Source: Burkholderia cenocepacia (GTDB lineage: Bacteria > Pseudomonadota > Gammaproteobacteria > Burkholderiales > Burkholderiaceae). From it: a DNA stretch of 64,000 bases. Within the stretch, counting starts at the first letter, position 1; the number at the start of each line of letters is the position of its first letter. The translations under genes were made by a program, and so were the position numbers. Under the pieces are notes generated by a model. It ran no database searches and was not told where the DNA came from. It saw only the letters and a list, made by a program, of their open reading frames with translations. Of the stretch, positions 36,071 through 45,864 are shown in pieces. The stretch lies in NCBI RefSeq assembly GCF_014211915.1, contig NZ_CP060040.1, forward strand, positions 1,054,001 to 1,118,000. The letters are read 5' to 3'.

Positions 36071-36134
36071 ACCCGGCCGGCGCGCCGCACTGCATACGCG
36101 CCGGCTTTCCTTGCCCTTTTCCCCGGAGCCCATC

Positions 36135-36698
36135 ATGAGCGCAACGCGTCTCGACACGAACACGGCGCTGGTCGTCATTGACCTGCAGAAAGGCATCGTC
36201 GCCCTCCCCACCGCGCACCCGGTCGCGCCGGTGATCGCCCGCACCCGCGAACTGCTCGACGCGTTCCGCAGCCGCGGCCTGCCGGTCGTGCTGGTCAACG
36301 TCGCGGGCGGCGCACCGGGCCGCACCGAGCAAGCGCCGCGCACCGCGCAGCTTCCGGCCGACTGGACCGAACTCGTGCCCCAACTGAACCGCCAGCCGGG
36401 CGACCACGTCGTGACGAAGCGGACCTGGGGCGCCTTCACCGGCACCGGTCTCGACGCACACCTGAAGGCAGCCGGCGTCACGCAGATCGTGCTGACCGGC
36501 GTCGCGACGAGCATCGGCGTCGAATCGACCGCGCGGCAGGCCTACGAGCTCGGCTACAACGTGACGCTCGCCGTCGACGCGATGACCGACCTCAACGCGG
36601 ATGCGCACGTCAACAGCATCGAGCGGCTGTTCCCGCGCCTCGGCGAGACCGGTACGACGCAGGACATCGTCGCGCTGCTCGACCGGCGCGGCGCGTGA
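36135..36698 (+). CDS. isochorismatase-family hydrolase
   Basis: 187 aa alpha/beta hydrolase-like fold (cysteine hydrolase superfamily). VVIDLQKGIVALP supplies the conserved Asp, and TKRTWGAFTGTGLD the Lys. In VATSIGVESTARQAYELGY the nucleophilic Cys position is occupied by Gly, as in isochorismate lyase-type members, so nicotinamidase-like chemistry is unlikely. The start at 36135 has CGGAG upstream. It follows marR by 64 bases and overlaps the MFS gene by four bases (GTGA), so it belongs to one operon. Substrate unknown. Confidence 0.88.
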   Translation: MSATRLDTNTALVVIDLQKGIVALPTAHPVAPVIARTRELLDAFRSRGLPVVLVNVAGGAPGRTEQAPRTAQLPADWTELVPQLNRQPGDHVVTKRTWGAFTGTGLDAHLKAAGVTQIVLTGVATSIGVESTARQAYELGYNVTLAVDAMTDLNADAHVNSIERLFPRLGETGTTQDIVALLDRRGA

Positions 36699-38122
36699 GC
36701 GACCCACGCATCCAGCCGGCGCCGGGCCGCGCGGCCGGCCGGCTCGACCCGTCGATCTGGAAAGTCAGCGCGGTCGCGACGCTCGGTTCGCTGCTGTCGC
36801 AGCTCGACGCGACGATCGTCAACGTGTCGCTGTCGAGCCTCGCGACCGATCTGCATGCCAGCCTGGCGACGATCCAGTGGGTGACGAGCGGCTACCTGCT
36901 CGCGCTGACGCTGGTGCTGCCGCTGAGCGGCTGGCTCGTCGACCGCATCGGCGCGAAGGCGCTGTACCTGTGGTGCTTCTCGGCGTTCACGCTTACGTCG
37001 GCGCTGTGCGGGCTCGCATGGTCCGCGCCGTCGCTGATCGTGTTCCGCGTGTTGCAAGGCGTCAGCGGCGGCTTGCTCGCGCCGATGGCGCAGATGATGA
37101 TCGCGCGCGTCGCCGGTCAGCAGATGGCGCGCGTGATCGGCTATGCGGCGGTGCCGGTGCTGCTCGCGCCGATCCTCGGCCCGGTCGTGGCCGGCGCGAT
37201 CCTGCAGCACGCGTCGTGGCGCTGGCTGTTTCTGGTGAACCTGCCCGTCGGCGCGCTCGCGCTCGCACTGGCCGCGCGCTTCCTGCCCCGCGACCGGGAC
37301 GATGCGCCGCGGCGCGAGCTCGACTGGATCGGCCTCGCGTTGCTGTCGCCGGGCCTCGTGCTGTTCCTGTACGGCGTCGAGCGGATCGGCTCGGTGCCCG
37401 GCATCGCGGCGGTCGCGGGTTCGGCGCTGCTGCTCGTCGCGTTCCTGCGCGTCGAGCGCCGCCAGCGCGAACATGCGCTGATCGATCTCGCGCTGTTTCG
37501 CTCGCGCGTGTTCGGTGCGGCAGCCGGCACGCAGTTCCTGTCGAACGGCGCGCTGTATGCAGGCCAGATGCTGATTCCGGTGTTCCTGATCCAGGCATGC
37601 GGGCGCTCGCCGGGCGAGATGGGCTGGCTGCTCGCGCCGCTCGGGCTCGGCATGCTCGTCACCTATCCGTCGATGGGCGCGCTGACGAGCCGGTTCGGCG
37701 TACGCCGGCTGGCCGCCGCCGGTGCGTTGCTCGCACTCGTCGCCACGCTGCCGCTCGTGTTCCTCGCGCTGACCGGCTACGATCCGCGCGTGCTCGTCCC
37801 GGCGCTGTTTCTGCGCGGCATGGGCCAGAGTGCGATCGGCGCGCCGTCGATCGCCGCCGCGTATGCATCGGTCGAACGCCGCGACCTGCCGATGGCGACC
37901 ACGTCGCTCAATATCGTGCAGCGGCTCGGCGGCCCGACGTTCACCACGCTATGCACGCTGTTCCTCGCGTGGCGGCTGCAGGCCGAAGCAGCGTCGGTCG
38001 GCGGCACGCCGGCCGTCGCGTATGCGTGGGCGTTCGGCCTGCTGTGCGCGCTGCATGCGGCGAGCTTCGCGACGACGCTGCGGCTGCCGTTGCGCTCGGC
38101 CGGTGCAGGCGGCGGCGACTGA
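36695..38122 (+). CDS. MFS transporter, DHA2 (EmrB/QacA) family
   Basis: 475 aa with about 13-14 membrane helices. SQLDATIVNVSLSSLA in helix 1 and LSGWLVDRIGAKALYLWCF after helix 2 are DHA2 marks, and PILGPVVAGAILQHASWRWLFLVNLP is motif C. It exports hydrophobic or aromatic compounds using the proton gradient. It starts at GTG 36695, overlapping the hydrolase stop, and is the last gene of the marR operon. An inverted repeat GAACCGG/CCGGTTC just after the stop (38124-38148) might aid termination but lacks a T run. Confidence 0.92.
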   Translation: MSDPRIQPAPGRAAGRLDPSIWKVSAVATLGSLLSQLDATIVNVSLSSLATDLHASLATIQWVTSGYLLALTLVLPLSGWLVDRIGAKALYLWCFSAFTLTSALCGLAWSAPSLIVFRVLQGVSGGLLAPMAQMMIARVAGQQMARVIGYAAVPVLLAPILGPVVAGAILQHASWRWLFLVNLPVGALALALAARFLPRDRDDAPRRELDWIGLALLSPGLVLFLYGVERIGSVPGIAAVAGSALLLVAFLRVERRQREHALIDLALFRSRVFGAAAGTQFLSNGALYAGQMLIPVFLIQACGRSPGEMGWLLAPLGLGMLVTYPSMGALTSRFGVRRLAAAGALLALVATLPLVFLALTGYDPRVLVPALFLRGMGQSAIGAPSIAAAYASVERRDLPMATTSLNIVQRLGGPTFTTLCTLFLAWRLQAEAASVGGTPAVAYAWAFGLLCALHAASFATTLRLPLRSAGAGGGD

Positions 38123-38186
38123 CGAACCGGCAACGCACCGGCCGGTTCGCGCTGAACCCGGGCCGCGCCGCGTGCGCGGCCTCCCG

Positions 38187-38369
38187 CTACGGCAGCCACA
38201 TCGGCACGATCGACGCCACCAGCAGCACGCCGAGCCCCGCATTCAGGCAGCGCCACTGCCGCTCCGTGCGCAACACGCGTGCGAACAGCAGCCCGGCGAA
38301 ACACCACAGCGACAACGACGCCATCGCCGCCACGCCGAATGCCGCCCTGCCGAATTTCTCGATCAACCT
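38187..38369 (-). pseudogene. C-terminal fragment of a LysE/RhtB-family exporter
   Basis: About 60 residues ending at TAG: ASLSLWCFAGLLFARVL and CLNAGLGVLLVASIVPMW match the last two segments of LysE-type amino-acid exporters. The upstream two thirds are missing; the frame continues only as unrelated sequence. The break falls where a plus-strand regulator-like fragment begins. It is read as a remnant left by deletion. Confidence 0.5.
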
Positions 38370-38460
38370 GCATGTGCCGCGCGGCCAGCACACGCCGGCC
38401 GCGACGGAACTGGCCCGCTACCTGCGCAACGGTTTCGCGCGCCTGCGCGCGCTCGCGTAG
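38362..38460 (+). pseudogene. possible C-terminal fragment of a LysR-family regulator
   Basis: 32 codons ending at TAG: HVPRGQHTPAATELARYLR resembles the last helix of LysR effector domains (the RG-x-TPAA pattern). The N-terminal ~270 residues are absent. It abuts the LysE fragment on the other strand tail to tail, as expected if a divergent lysE/lysR pair lost both 5' ends and the shared promoter. Weak evidence because the match is short. Confidence 0.35.
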
Positions 38461-38472
38461 TGCCGCATCGCG

Positions 38473-40191
38473 CTACACCGTGCCCGGCTCCTGCGGCGCG
38501 GGCGTCGTGCCCGCCGCCTCCAGCGCCTGATGCAGCGTGGCGAAGATGCACGACGCGCCGACCACCTCGGTGATCCCGTGACGATCCATGTCCGCACGCA
38601 GATAGCGGTTCACGCGCCCGAACAGCACGCCGATCCCGCGCGCATGCAGCGCCCTGACGAGATCGGCCAAGGTCCGCGCGGCCGAATAGTCGACATCGGT
38701 GATCGCGCCCGCGTCGACGACGAACCAGCGCGGCGGCAACGGTGCCGCGTCGACGAGTTCGGTCACTTCGGCAGCGAACAGGTGATCGTTCGCGAAGAAC
38801 AGGTCGGCGCCGAACCGGTAGACGATCAGCCCCGGCGCCGTCATCGCGCCGCGCCGGGTCGGCACCGGCTGCCAGCGCCCGTTGCCGGCGACCGGTTCGA
38901 GCACCATCGTGTGCGGCTGGTAGCTGTGGCGCACGTGCCGCATCAGCGACAGCGCGACGGCCAGCAGGATGCCCTGCTCGACGCCGACCGTCACGACGGC
39001 CGCGGCCGTGATCAGCGCAAGCGTGAATTCGCCGGGGCTTTCCTCGCGGATCGCCGCGAGGCTGCGCACGTTGATCAGCCCGAGCGCGATCGTGAACACG
39101 ATGCCGGCCAGCACCGCATGCGGCAGATACTGCAAATACGGGCTGAAGAACAGCAGCACGACGGCGACGACGACAGCGAACGCGAGATGGCCGATCTGGC
39201 TGCGCACGCCCGCGCCGTCGGCCATCGCCGTCTGCGTCGGGCTGCCGTTGACGACGAACGCGCCGCCGAGCGCCGCCGCCGCGTTCGCGGCCGCGAGCCC
39301 GAGGATGTCGGCGTTGGTGTCGACGTCCTCGCCGTACTGCTGCGCGAACACCCGCGCGGCGGCCGCGCTCTGCGCGATGATCATCACGAAGCACGAAGCG
39401 GCGACCGGCACGAGATCGAGGAACTGCTGCCACGTGACCGACGGCCAGCGCAGCGGCGGCAGGCCGCCCGCCACGGGCCCGAGCACCGCGATGCCGTGCG
39501 CGGCGAAGCCGAACGCCGCGCTCGCTGCGATGCTGCCCGCCACCGCGATCATCGGCATCGGCACCCGCGGCAGAAACCGCTTGCACGCGAGAATCGCGCC
39601 GACGACGAGCGCCGCGAGCGCGAGCGTCGGCCGGTGCGCGTGAACCAGGTGCGTGACGACGTAGTCGAGTTGCGCGAGGCTGCGTGACGCCGGGTACGGC
39701 ACGGACAGGCCGAGCATGTCGCCGAGCATCGCGATCGATACCTGCACGCCGACGCCGGCGAGGAAGCCGACCAGCACCGTGCGCGACAGGAAATCGGCGA
39801 GAAAACCGAGCTTGAAGATGCGTGCGAGCAGCAGCATCGCGGCGGTCAGCAACGCGACCATGCCGGCCAGCGCCGCATAGTCGGCGCTGCCGGCCGGCGC
39901 CATCGACGACAGCCGGCTCGCGAAAATCGTCGCGGTCGCGGAATCGGCGGCGACCACGAGATGGCGCGACGCGCCGAAGCACGCGAACGCAACGAGCGGC
40001 AGGAACACCGTGTAGAGCCCCGTGACGGCCGGCATGCCGGCGATGCGCGCGTAGCCGAGCACCTGCGGGATGTCCATCGACGCGAGCGACATGCCCGCGA
40101 AGATGTCGCGCATCGCCGCCGCCCGGCGGACCGGGAGGATGCCTTTCAGCAGCCGCACGCGTGACGGACGGCTTTCGTTGGAATCTTGCAT
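38473..40191 (-). CDS. SulP-family anion transporter with STAS domain
   Basis: 572 aa from ATG 40191. The membrane part has about 10-12 helices and begins with MRDIFAGMSLASMDIPQVLGYARIAGMPAVTGLY, split over the conserved SulP signature. A STAS domain follows (final ~110 residues, from LIVYRFGADLFFAND through VDAGAITDVDYSAA). SulP proteins import sulfate, bicarbonate or dicarboxylates; specificity is not evident. In-frame codons extend upstream without homology. The gene is divergent from an MscS channel gene 462 bases away. Confidence 0.92.
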   Translation of the reverse strand: MQDSNESRPSRVRLLKGILPVRRAAAMRDIFAGMSLASMDIPQVLGYARIAGMPAVTGLYTVFLPLVAFACFGASRHLVVAADSATATIFASRLSSMAPAGSADYAALAGMVALLTAAMLLLARIFKLGFLADFLSRTVLVGFLAGVGVQVSIAMLGDMLGLSVPYPASRSLAQLDYVVTHLVHAHRPTLALAALVVGAILACKRFLPRVPMPMIAVAGSIAASAAFGFAAHGIAVLGPVAGGLPPLRWPSVTWQQFLDLVPVAASCFVMIIAQSAAAARVFAQQYGEDVDTNADILGLAAANAAAALGGAFVVNGSPTQTAMADGAGVRSQIGHLAFAVVVAVVLLFFSPYLQYLPHAVLAGIVFTIALGLINVRSLAAIREESPGEFTLALITAAAVVTVGVEQGILLAVALSLMRHVRHSYQPHTMVLEPVAGNGRWQPVPTRRGAMTAPGLIVYRFGADLFFANDHLFAAEVTELVDAAPLPPRWFVVDAGAITDVDYSAARTLADLVRALHARGIGVLFGRVNRYLRADMDRHGITEVVGASCIFATLHQALEAAGTTPAPQEPGTV

Positions 40192-40653
40192 GGGTGAAAT
40201 GCGTGAGGTCGAGTGACGGGGCCACGAACGGGTGCGCGACGGTGTCGCCTGTCGCTCACCGTCGCCGGACGGGCCGCATGGGCCGCACGCCAACGCGAGC
40301 AGCATACCGACGACGCCTGCGACGTCCGCATGATTGCATGGATCGCGGATCGCGCGTAGCGAAGCGCAAAGGCGTGCCGTCATGGCTTCCGGCCGATTGC
40401 ATGCTGACGGATGGCGCGTCCGGCAACCGGCTCGCACGCCGGCTTGCGGTGATGTCGATTCGCGGCTCGCCTTCACCCTGATGCAGAGGATACCTGCACA
40501 ATGGTGAGCCGATTCGGGAGCCGATCGCCCCGCCGTCACCGCACGCATCCGGAACCCGATGGCACAATCACGGTCCCTTTCATGTGCCCTTCATCGGGCG
40601 CGCGCCGCATCGCGGCGCCGATTCAACGCACGAGAAAGCCCCTGTCCGCCTCT
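40192..40653. promoter_or_regulatory. divergent intergenic region (SulP / MscS)
   Basis: 462 bases with no supported gene. Open frames here lack ribosome sites and homology. It must contain both promoters, but no confident hexamers, operators or terminators were found. Composition stays GC-rich throughout. Confidence 0.35.
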
Positions 40654-41895
40654 ATGACCCTGAACGAATCCTGGTTTGCGCCGCTCGTCGGCATCCTCGT
40701 CCTGCTCGCCGCCGCCGGCGCGATCACCGCCGTCGTCCACTTCCTGCTGTTTCGCGTGGTCGCGCGGCTCGCGCGGCTGTCCGCCACGCGCGTCGACGAC
40801 GCGCTGTTCGAATTCGGCGCCTTCACATGGCTGAATCGCATCGTCCCGTTCGTCGTGATCAAGCTCGGGCTCGGCGCGGTGTCCGGCATTCCCGGCCTGG
40901 TCGCGCAGGTGGTCGACAAGGTGCTGTTCGCGCTGATCGTGTTCCTCGTGACGATGACCATCAGCGCGACGCTGTCCGCGCTCGAACACACGCACCGCAC
41001 CGCGCAACGCGATCAGCCGCGTCTGTCGCTGAAAGGCGCGATGCAGCTGGTCAAGCTCGTGATGTTCATCACGGCCGCGCTCGTCGTGATCGGCGATGCG
41101 ACCGGCAAGCAGATCGGCCTGCTGCTGTCCGGCATCGGTGCGATGTCCGCGGTGCTGATGCTGATCTTCAAGGACACGCTGCTCGGCCTCGTCGCCGGCG
41201 TACAGCTGTCGTCGAACGACATGCTGCGGATCGGCGACTGGATCACGATGCCGTCGGCCGGCGCGGACGGCACGGTCATCGACATCACGCTGAACACCGT
41301 CAAGGTCGCGAACTTCGATCACACGATCATCACGGTGCCGACCTGGAAACTGATCACCGAGAGCTACCAGAACTGGCGCGGCATGACCGAAGCGGGCGGT
41401 CGCCGCATCAAGCGCGCGCTGTTCATCGATGCGACGAGCGTGCGCTTTCTCACGAACGACGAGATCGAACGGCTCGAACGCCTGACGCTGCTGAAGGACT
41501 ATCTCGAGGACAAGGTCGACGCGATCGAGCAATGGAACGGCACGCTCGGCGCGGCCGGCGAGTGCCCGGCGAACCGCCGCCAGCTGACGAATCTCGGCAC
41601 GTTCCGCGCGTACGTCGCGAACTACCTGAAGGGCCATCCGCGCATTCGCCGCGACATGACGAACATGGCGCGGCAATTGCCGCTCACGGCCGAAGGCATT
41701 CCGCTCGAACTGTACTGCTTCACCGACACGACGACGTGGGTCGACTACGAGACCATCCAGGCCGACCTGTTCGACCACCTGATCGCGGTGCTGCCGGAGT
41801 TCGGGCTGCGCGTGTACCAGCATCCGTCGGGCTTCGACATGCGCCAGATGGTCGACGCCGCGCAGCCCGGGTTGCAGGCGCCGCGCGCGGCGTGA
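40654..41895 (+). CDS. mechanosensitive ion channel of the MscS family (YbdG-like)
   Basis: 413 aa from ATG 40654. Several N-terminal helices (PLVGILVLLAAAGAITAVVHF and later ones) are followed by the pore-lining helix and MscS beta domain: LLLSGIGAMSAVLMLIFKDTL, then LRIGDWITMPSAGADGTVIDI and NTVKVANFDHTIITVPT. The long C-terminal cytoplasmic region with ELYCFTDTTTWVDYE resembles YbdG/MscM, which opens on osmotic downshock. It is monocistronic, and the downstream gene converges on it. Confidence 0.93.
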   Translation: MTLNESWFAPLVGILVLLAAAGAITAVVHFLLFRVVARLARLSATRVDDALFEFGAFTWLNRIVPFVVIKLGLGAVSGIPGLVAQVVDKVLFALIVFLVTMTISATLSALEHTHRTAQRDQPRLSLKGAMQLVKLVMFITAALVVIGDATGKQIGLLLSGIGAMSAVLMLIFKDTLLGLVAGVQLSSNDMLRIGDWITMPSAGADGTVIDITLNTVKVANFDHTIITVPTWKLITESYQNWRGMTEAGGRRIKRALFIDATSVRFLTNDEIERLERLTLLKDYLEDKVDAIEQWNGTLGAAGECPANRRQLTNLGTFRAYVANYLKGHPRIRRDMTNMARQLPLTAEGIPLELYCFTDTTTWVDYETIQADLFDHLIAVLPEFGLRVYQHPSGFDMRQMVDAAQPGLQAPRAA

Positions 41896-41953
41896 TACCG
41901 GCCATGGCGGCAGGCCACCGGCCGCCGCCTGCCGTGCCGGCGGGCGGCAACGC

Positions 41954-43375
41954 TCACCGCGCCGCGCACTCCGACGCAAGCCGCCCCAGCACCTTCAGCG
42001 CGTCCTCGATCTGCCGCGACCACGGGTAGCTGTAGTTGAGCCGGATGAAATGCCGGTAATCGGTGCCGGCCGAGAACATGTGCCCGGGCCCGACCGTGAT
42101 CCGCTGCGCGAGCGCCAGCGTATACAGCTTCATCGCATCGACCTGCGGCGGCAGCTCGACCCACAGCACGTACCCGCCCTGCGGCTGCGACAGCCGCGTG
42201 CCTTCCGGGAAGAAGCGCCGCACCATCGCGCTCATCAGGCTCGCCTGCTGCGCATACTGCTTGCGCATGCGCCGCAGGTGAAAATCGTAGCCGTCGTGTT
42301 TCAGGTACTCGGCGATCGCGAGTTGCTCGATCGCGGGCGTCGCGAGCGTATTCAGGAATTTCAGCTTCTCGACCTGGTCGCGGTAACGGCCCGGCATCGC
42401 CCAGCCGATCCGGTAGCGCGGCGACAGGCTCTTCGTGAACGACGCGCAATGCAGCACCAGTCCGTCGCGATCGAACGACTTCAGCGCGCTCGGCGCCGTA
42501 TCGCCGAAGTGCAGCTCGTGATAGACGTCGCTCTCGATCGCCGGCACGCCGTGCTTCGCGAGCAGTTCGATCAGCGCGCGCTTGCGCGCATCGGGCATCT
42601 GGAAGCCGAGCGGATTCTGGAAGTTCGGCATCACCATGCAGGCCGCGATGCGCTCGTTCGCGAGGATTCGCCCGAGCGCGTCGAGATCGATGCCGTCGCC
42701 CGGGTGCGTCGCGACTTCCAGCGCGCGCATGCCCATCCGCTCGATCGCGTGCAGCATCGCATAGAAGGTCGGCGACTCCACCGCGATCGTGTCGCCCGGT
42801 TTCGCCACCGCCTGCAGGCACAGGTTGATCGCCTCGGTCGCGCCGATCGTCATCACGATCTCGCCCGGCTCGACCGCGACCCCGCGCTCCGCATAGCGCC
42901 GCGCGATCTGGCGGATCAGCTCCTGGTTGCCGGGCGGCAGGTCGTCGATCACGCCCCAGCGCGTGCGGCGCCGCCCGATCGCCTGCGCATAGCGCGCGAG
43001 GCGCTGCACCGGAAACTGCGACGCGTCGGGATACGGCGAGCCGAGCGGCACCGCGTCGTCGCGCGCGATCGAGCGCAGCGTCGACAGCACGAGCCGGCTC
43101 ACGTCCACGGCCGACGGCTCGGCGGCCGGCGCGGAGACATGCAGCTCGGCCTCGGCCGGCGCCGCCGCGCGCGCCCGCACGAAGTAGCCCGACTGCGGCC
43201 GGCTTTCGATCAGGCCGCGGCTTTCCAGCACGAGGTACGCGCGCAGCACGGTCGTGACGCTGAGCTGCTGCTGCCGGCTCGCCTGCCGCACCGACGGAAT
43301 CCGCTCGCCGGGTCGGTACACGCCCCGCTCGATCTGCGCCTGGAGATCGTCGGCCAGTTGTTCGTAACGCTTCAC
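41954..43375 (-). CDS. MocR-type regulator (GntR HTH fused to class I aminotransferase)
   Basis: 473 aa from GTG 43375 with GGGAGG directly upstream. The GntR winged helix spans residues 1-75 (YEQLADDLQAQIERGVY, IPSVRQASRQQQLSVTT), followed by a PLP-binding aminotransferase fold with the Lys in CASFTKSLSPRYRIGW and the substrate Arg region FIRLNYSYP. MocR proteins use PLP or its adducts as signals. The gene is divergent from the oxidoreductase at 43528, its likely target, across a 152-base region with repeated ACTGT elements. Confidence 0.92.
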   Translation of the reverse strand: MKRYEQLADDLQAQIERGVYRPGERIPSVRQASRQQQLSVTTVLRAYLVLESRGLIESRPQSGYFVRARAAAPAEAELHVSAPAAEPSAVDVSRLVLSTLRSIARDDAVPLGSPYPDASQFPVQRLARYAQAIGRRRTRWGVIDDLPPGNQELIRQIARRYAERGVAVEPGEIVMTIGATEAINLCLQAVAKPGDTIAVESPTFYAMLHAIERMGMRALEVATHPGDGIDLDALGRILANERIAACMVMPNFQNPLGFQMPDARKRALIELLAKHGVPAIESDVYHELHFGDTAPSALKSFDRDGLVLHCASFTKSLSPRYRIGWAMPGRYRDQVEKLKFLNTLATPAIEQLAIAEYLKHDGYDFHLRRMRKQYAQQASLMSAMVRRFFPEGTRLSQPQGGYVLWVELPPQVDAMKLYTLALAQRITVGPGHMFSAGTDYRHFIRLNYSYPWSRQIEDALKVLGRLASECAAR

Positions 43376-43405
43376 GCGCCTCCCTTTCAGCTTCCCTTCA
43401 GCAAC

Positions 43406-43443
43406 ACAGTTGCGATCCGCACTGTCTGAATGGCCGAAACTGT
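43406..43443. promoter_or_regulatory. candidate MocR operator repeats
   Basis: Direct repeats of ACTGT at 43421-43425 and 43439-43443 (18 bases apart), with the inverted copy ACAGT at 43406-43410. MocR regulators commonly bind two direct repeats placed between divergent genes. Suggestive only; the hexamers of the promoters are not clear. Confidence 0.35.
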
Positions 43444-43527
43444 ACTCTTTTTTGAAGTGAACAGGTGTACACACAGCGGGACGGAGGCCGCGCGTACTCT
43501 GCACGCATCGACCCCGACACCCGCATC

Positions 43528-45852
43528 ATGAAAAAGAAATCCGCCACCGCGCGCATCGAACCGTACACCCACCCGGCCGCCGGCTGGGGCGCGCTGAAAG
43601 CCGTCACGATCAACCTGATCAAGGAAAAGGTCGCCGGCGGCAACTACCGTACGCTGCTGCGCCAGAACCAGCCGGACGGCTTCGACTGCCCGGGTTGCGC
43701 GTGGCCCGACCGCCAGCACGCATCGACGTTCGAATTCTGCGAGAACGGCGTGAAGGCCGTGGCCGCGGAAGCGACGAGCAAGCGTGTGACGCCCGACTTC
43801 TTCGCCGCGCACACGGTGACCGAACTGCTCGAACAGTCGGATTTCGAGCTCGAACAGCACGGCCGGCTCACCGACCCGATGGTGTACGACGCGCAAACCG
43901 ACCGCTACGTGCCGATCGCGTGGGACGACGCGTTCGCGCTGATCGCGCGCCACCTGCGCGCGCTGCCCGACCCGAACCAGGCCGCGTTCTATACGTCCGG
44001 CCGCGCCAGCAACGAAGCCGCGTTCCTCTACCAGTTGTTCGTGCGCCTGTACGGTACCAACAACTTCCCCGACTGCTCGAACATGTGTCACGAGGCGACG
44101 AGCCGCGGGCTGCCGGCGTCGGTCGGCGTCGGCAAGGGCACCGTCACGCTCGACGATTTCGAGCATGCGGATACGCTGCTGATCTTCGGTCAGAACCCCG
44201 CGACCAACCACCCGCGGATGATGGGCGAACTGCGCGAGTGCGCGAAGCGCGGCGCGACGATCGTGTCGATCAACCCGCTGAAGGAGCGCGGCCTCGAGCG
44301 CTTCGCCGATCCGCAAAGCCCGCTCGAGATGCTGACGATGTCGGGCACGAAGATCGCGTCGACGTTCATCCAGCCGACGATCGGCGGCGATTTCGCGCTG
44401 ATCAAGGGGATGGCCAAGCGCGTGCTCGAACTCGACGACGCCGCGCGCGCCGCCGGTGCGCCGCGGGTGCTCGACACCGCGTTCATCGACGCGCACACGG
44501 CCGGCTTCGACGCATTCGCCGACGATCTGCGCAATGAAAGCTGGTCCGCGCTGACCGCGGAAAGCGGCGTGCCGTACGAGCAGATCGACGCGCTCGCGCA
44601 ACTCTATGCACGCAGCGAACGCGTGATCGCGACGTGGGGAATGGGCATCACGCAGCACAAGCATTCGGTCGCGACGGTGCAGATGCTGACCAACCTGATG
44701 CTGATGCGCGGCAACATCGGCCGCCCCGGCGCCGGCCTCTGCCCGGTGCGCGGCCATTCGAACGTGCAGGGCAACCGCACGGTCGGCATCGAGGAAAAGC
44801 CGTCGCAGGCGTTCCTCGACCGGCTCGGCCACGTGTTCGATTTCGAACCGCCGCGTCATCACGGCTACGACGTCGTCGAAACGATCGAAGGGATGCTCGA
44901 CGGCCACGTGAAGGTGCTGATCGGTCTCGGCGGCAACTTCGCGATGGCGACGCCCGACACGCCGCGCACGTGGGAAGGCATGCGTCGCTGCGAACTGTCG
45001 GTGCACATCACGACGAAGCTGAACCGCAGCCATCTGATCCACGGCCGCGACGCGCTGATCCTGCCGACGCTCGGCCGCACCGAGATCGACCTGCAGGACA
45101 ACGTCGCGCAAGGCGTGACGGTCGAGGATTCGATGAGCATGGTGCACGTGTCGTACGGGATGAACAAGCCGGCGTCGCCGAACCTGATGTCGGAGCCCGC
45201 GATCGTCGCGCACATGGCGCATGCGCTGTTCGGCAGCGGCAAGATCGACTGGCTCGCGTACAAGGACGACTACGCGAAGATCCGCGACGCGATCGAAGCG
45301 ACGCTCGACGGCTTCTACGACTACAACACGCGCATCGCGCGGCCCGGCGGCTTCCATCTGCGCGTGGCCTCGCGCGACCGCGAATGGCTCACGCCGACGG
45401 GCAAGGCGAACTTCATCGCGCACGCGCTGCCGACCGACACGCCGATCCAGCGTGCCCGCGCGCTGCACGGCGACCGGCTGATGACGCTGATGACGACGCG
45501 CTCGCACGATCAATACAACACGACCGTCTACGGGCTCGACGACCGCTACCGCGGCGTGTTCGGGCAGCGCCGCGTAGTGTTCGTCAACCGCGACGATCTC
45601 GCGATGCTCGGCCTGAAAGCCGGCGAATGGGTCGACATGGAAACCGTGTGGCACGACGGCATCGAGCGGCGCGCGGCGGGCTTCCTGCTCGTCGAGTACG
45701 ACATCCCGCGCGGCTGCATCGGCGCGTACTACCCGGAAACCAATCCGCTCGTGCCGCTCGACAGCGTCGGCGACGTGTGCAACACGCCGACGTCGAAATC
45801 GGTACCCGTGCTGCTGCATCGCGCGGCCGCGCCGGCCTCGATCGCCGCCTGA
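43528..45852 (+). CDS. FdhF/YdeP-family molybdopterin oxidoreductase
   Basis: 774 aa from ATG 43528; a longer frame from GTG 43465 is possible. The N-terminal CPGCAWPDR (C54, C57) is the YdeP family mark. The molybdopterin core follows (FYTSGRASNEAAFLYQLF, NFPDCSNMCHEATSRG, LIFGQNPATNHPRMMGEL), and the C-terminal cofactor-binding domain has RSHDQYNTTVYG. YdeP is linked to acid resistance in E. coli, and its reaction is unknown; formate oxidation is uncertain. It has no Tat signal, so it is cytoplasmic. The bestrophin gene starts 12 bases later, suggesting an operon. Confidence 0.9.
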   Translation: MKKKSATARIEPYTHPAAGWGALKAVTINLIKEKVAGGNYRTLLRQNQPDGFDCPGCAWPDRQHASTFEFCENGVKAVAAEATSKRVTPDFFAAHTVTELLEQSDFELEQHGRLTDPMVYDAQTDRYVPIAWDDAFALIARHLRALPDPNQAAFYTSGRASNEAAFLYQLFVRLYGTNNFPDCSNMCHEATSRGLPASVGVGKGTVTLDDFEHADTLLIFGQNPATNHPRMMGELRECAKRGATIVSINPLKERGLERFADPQSPLEMLTMSGTKIASTFIQPTIGGDFALIKGMAKRVLELDDAARAAGAPRVLDTAFIDAHTAGFDAFADDLRNESWSALTAESGVPYEQIDALAQLYARSERVIATWGMGITQHKHSVATVQMLTNLMLMRGNIGRPGAGLCPVRGHSNVQGNRTVGIEEKPSQAFLDRLGHVFDFEPPRHHGYDVVETIEGMLDGHVKVLIGLGGNFAMATPDTPRTWEGMRRCELSVHITTKLNRSHLIHGRDALILPTLGRTEIDLQDNVAQGVTVEDSMSMVHVSYGMNKPASPNLMSEPAIVAHMAHALFGSGKIDWLAYKDDYAKIRDAIEATLDGFYDYNTRIARPGGFHLRVASRDREWLTPTGKANFIAHALPTDTPIQRARALHGDRLMTLMTTRSHDQYNTTVYGLDDRYRGVFGQRRVVFVNRDDLAMLGLKAGEWVDMETVWHDGIERRAAGFLLVEYDIPRGCIGAYYPETNPLVPLDSVGDVCNTPTSKSVPVLLHRAAAPASIAA

Positions 45853-45864
45853 CGGAGCACGCCG

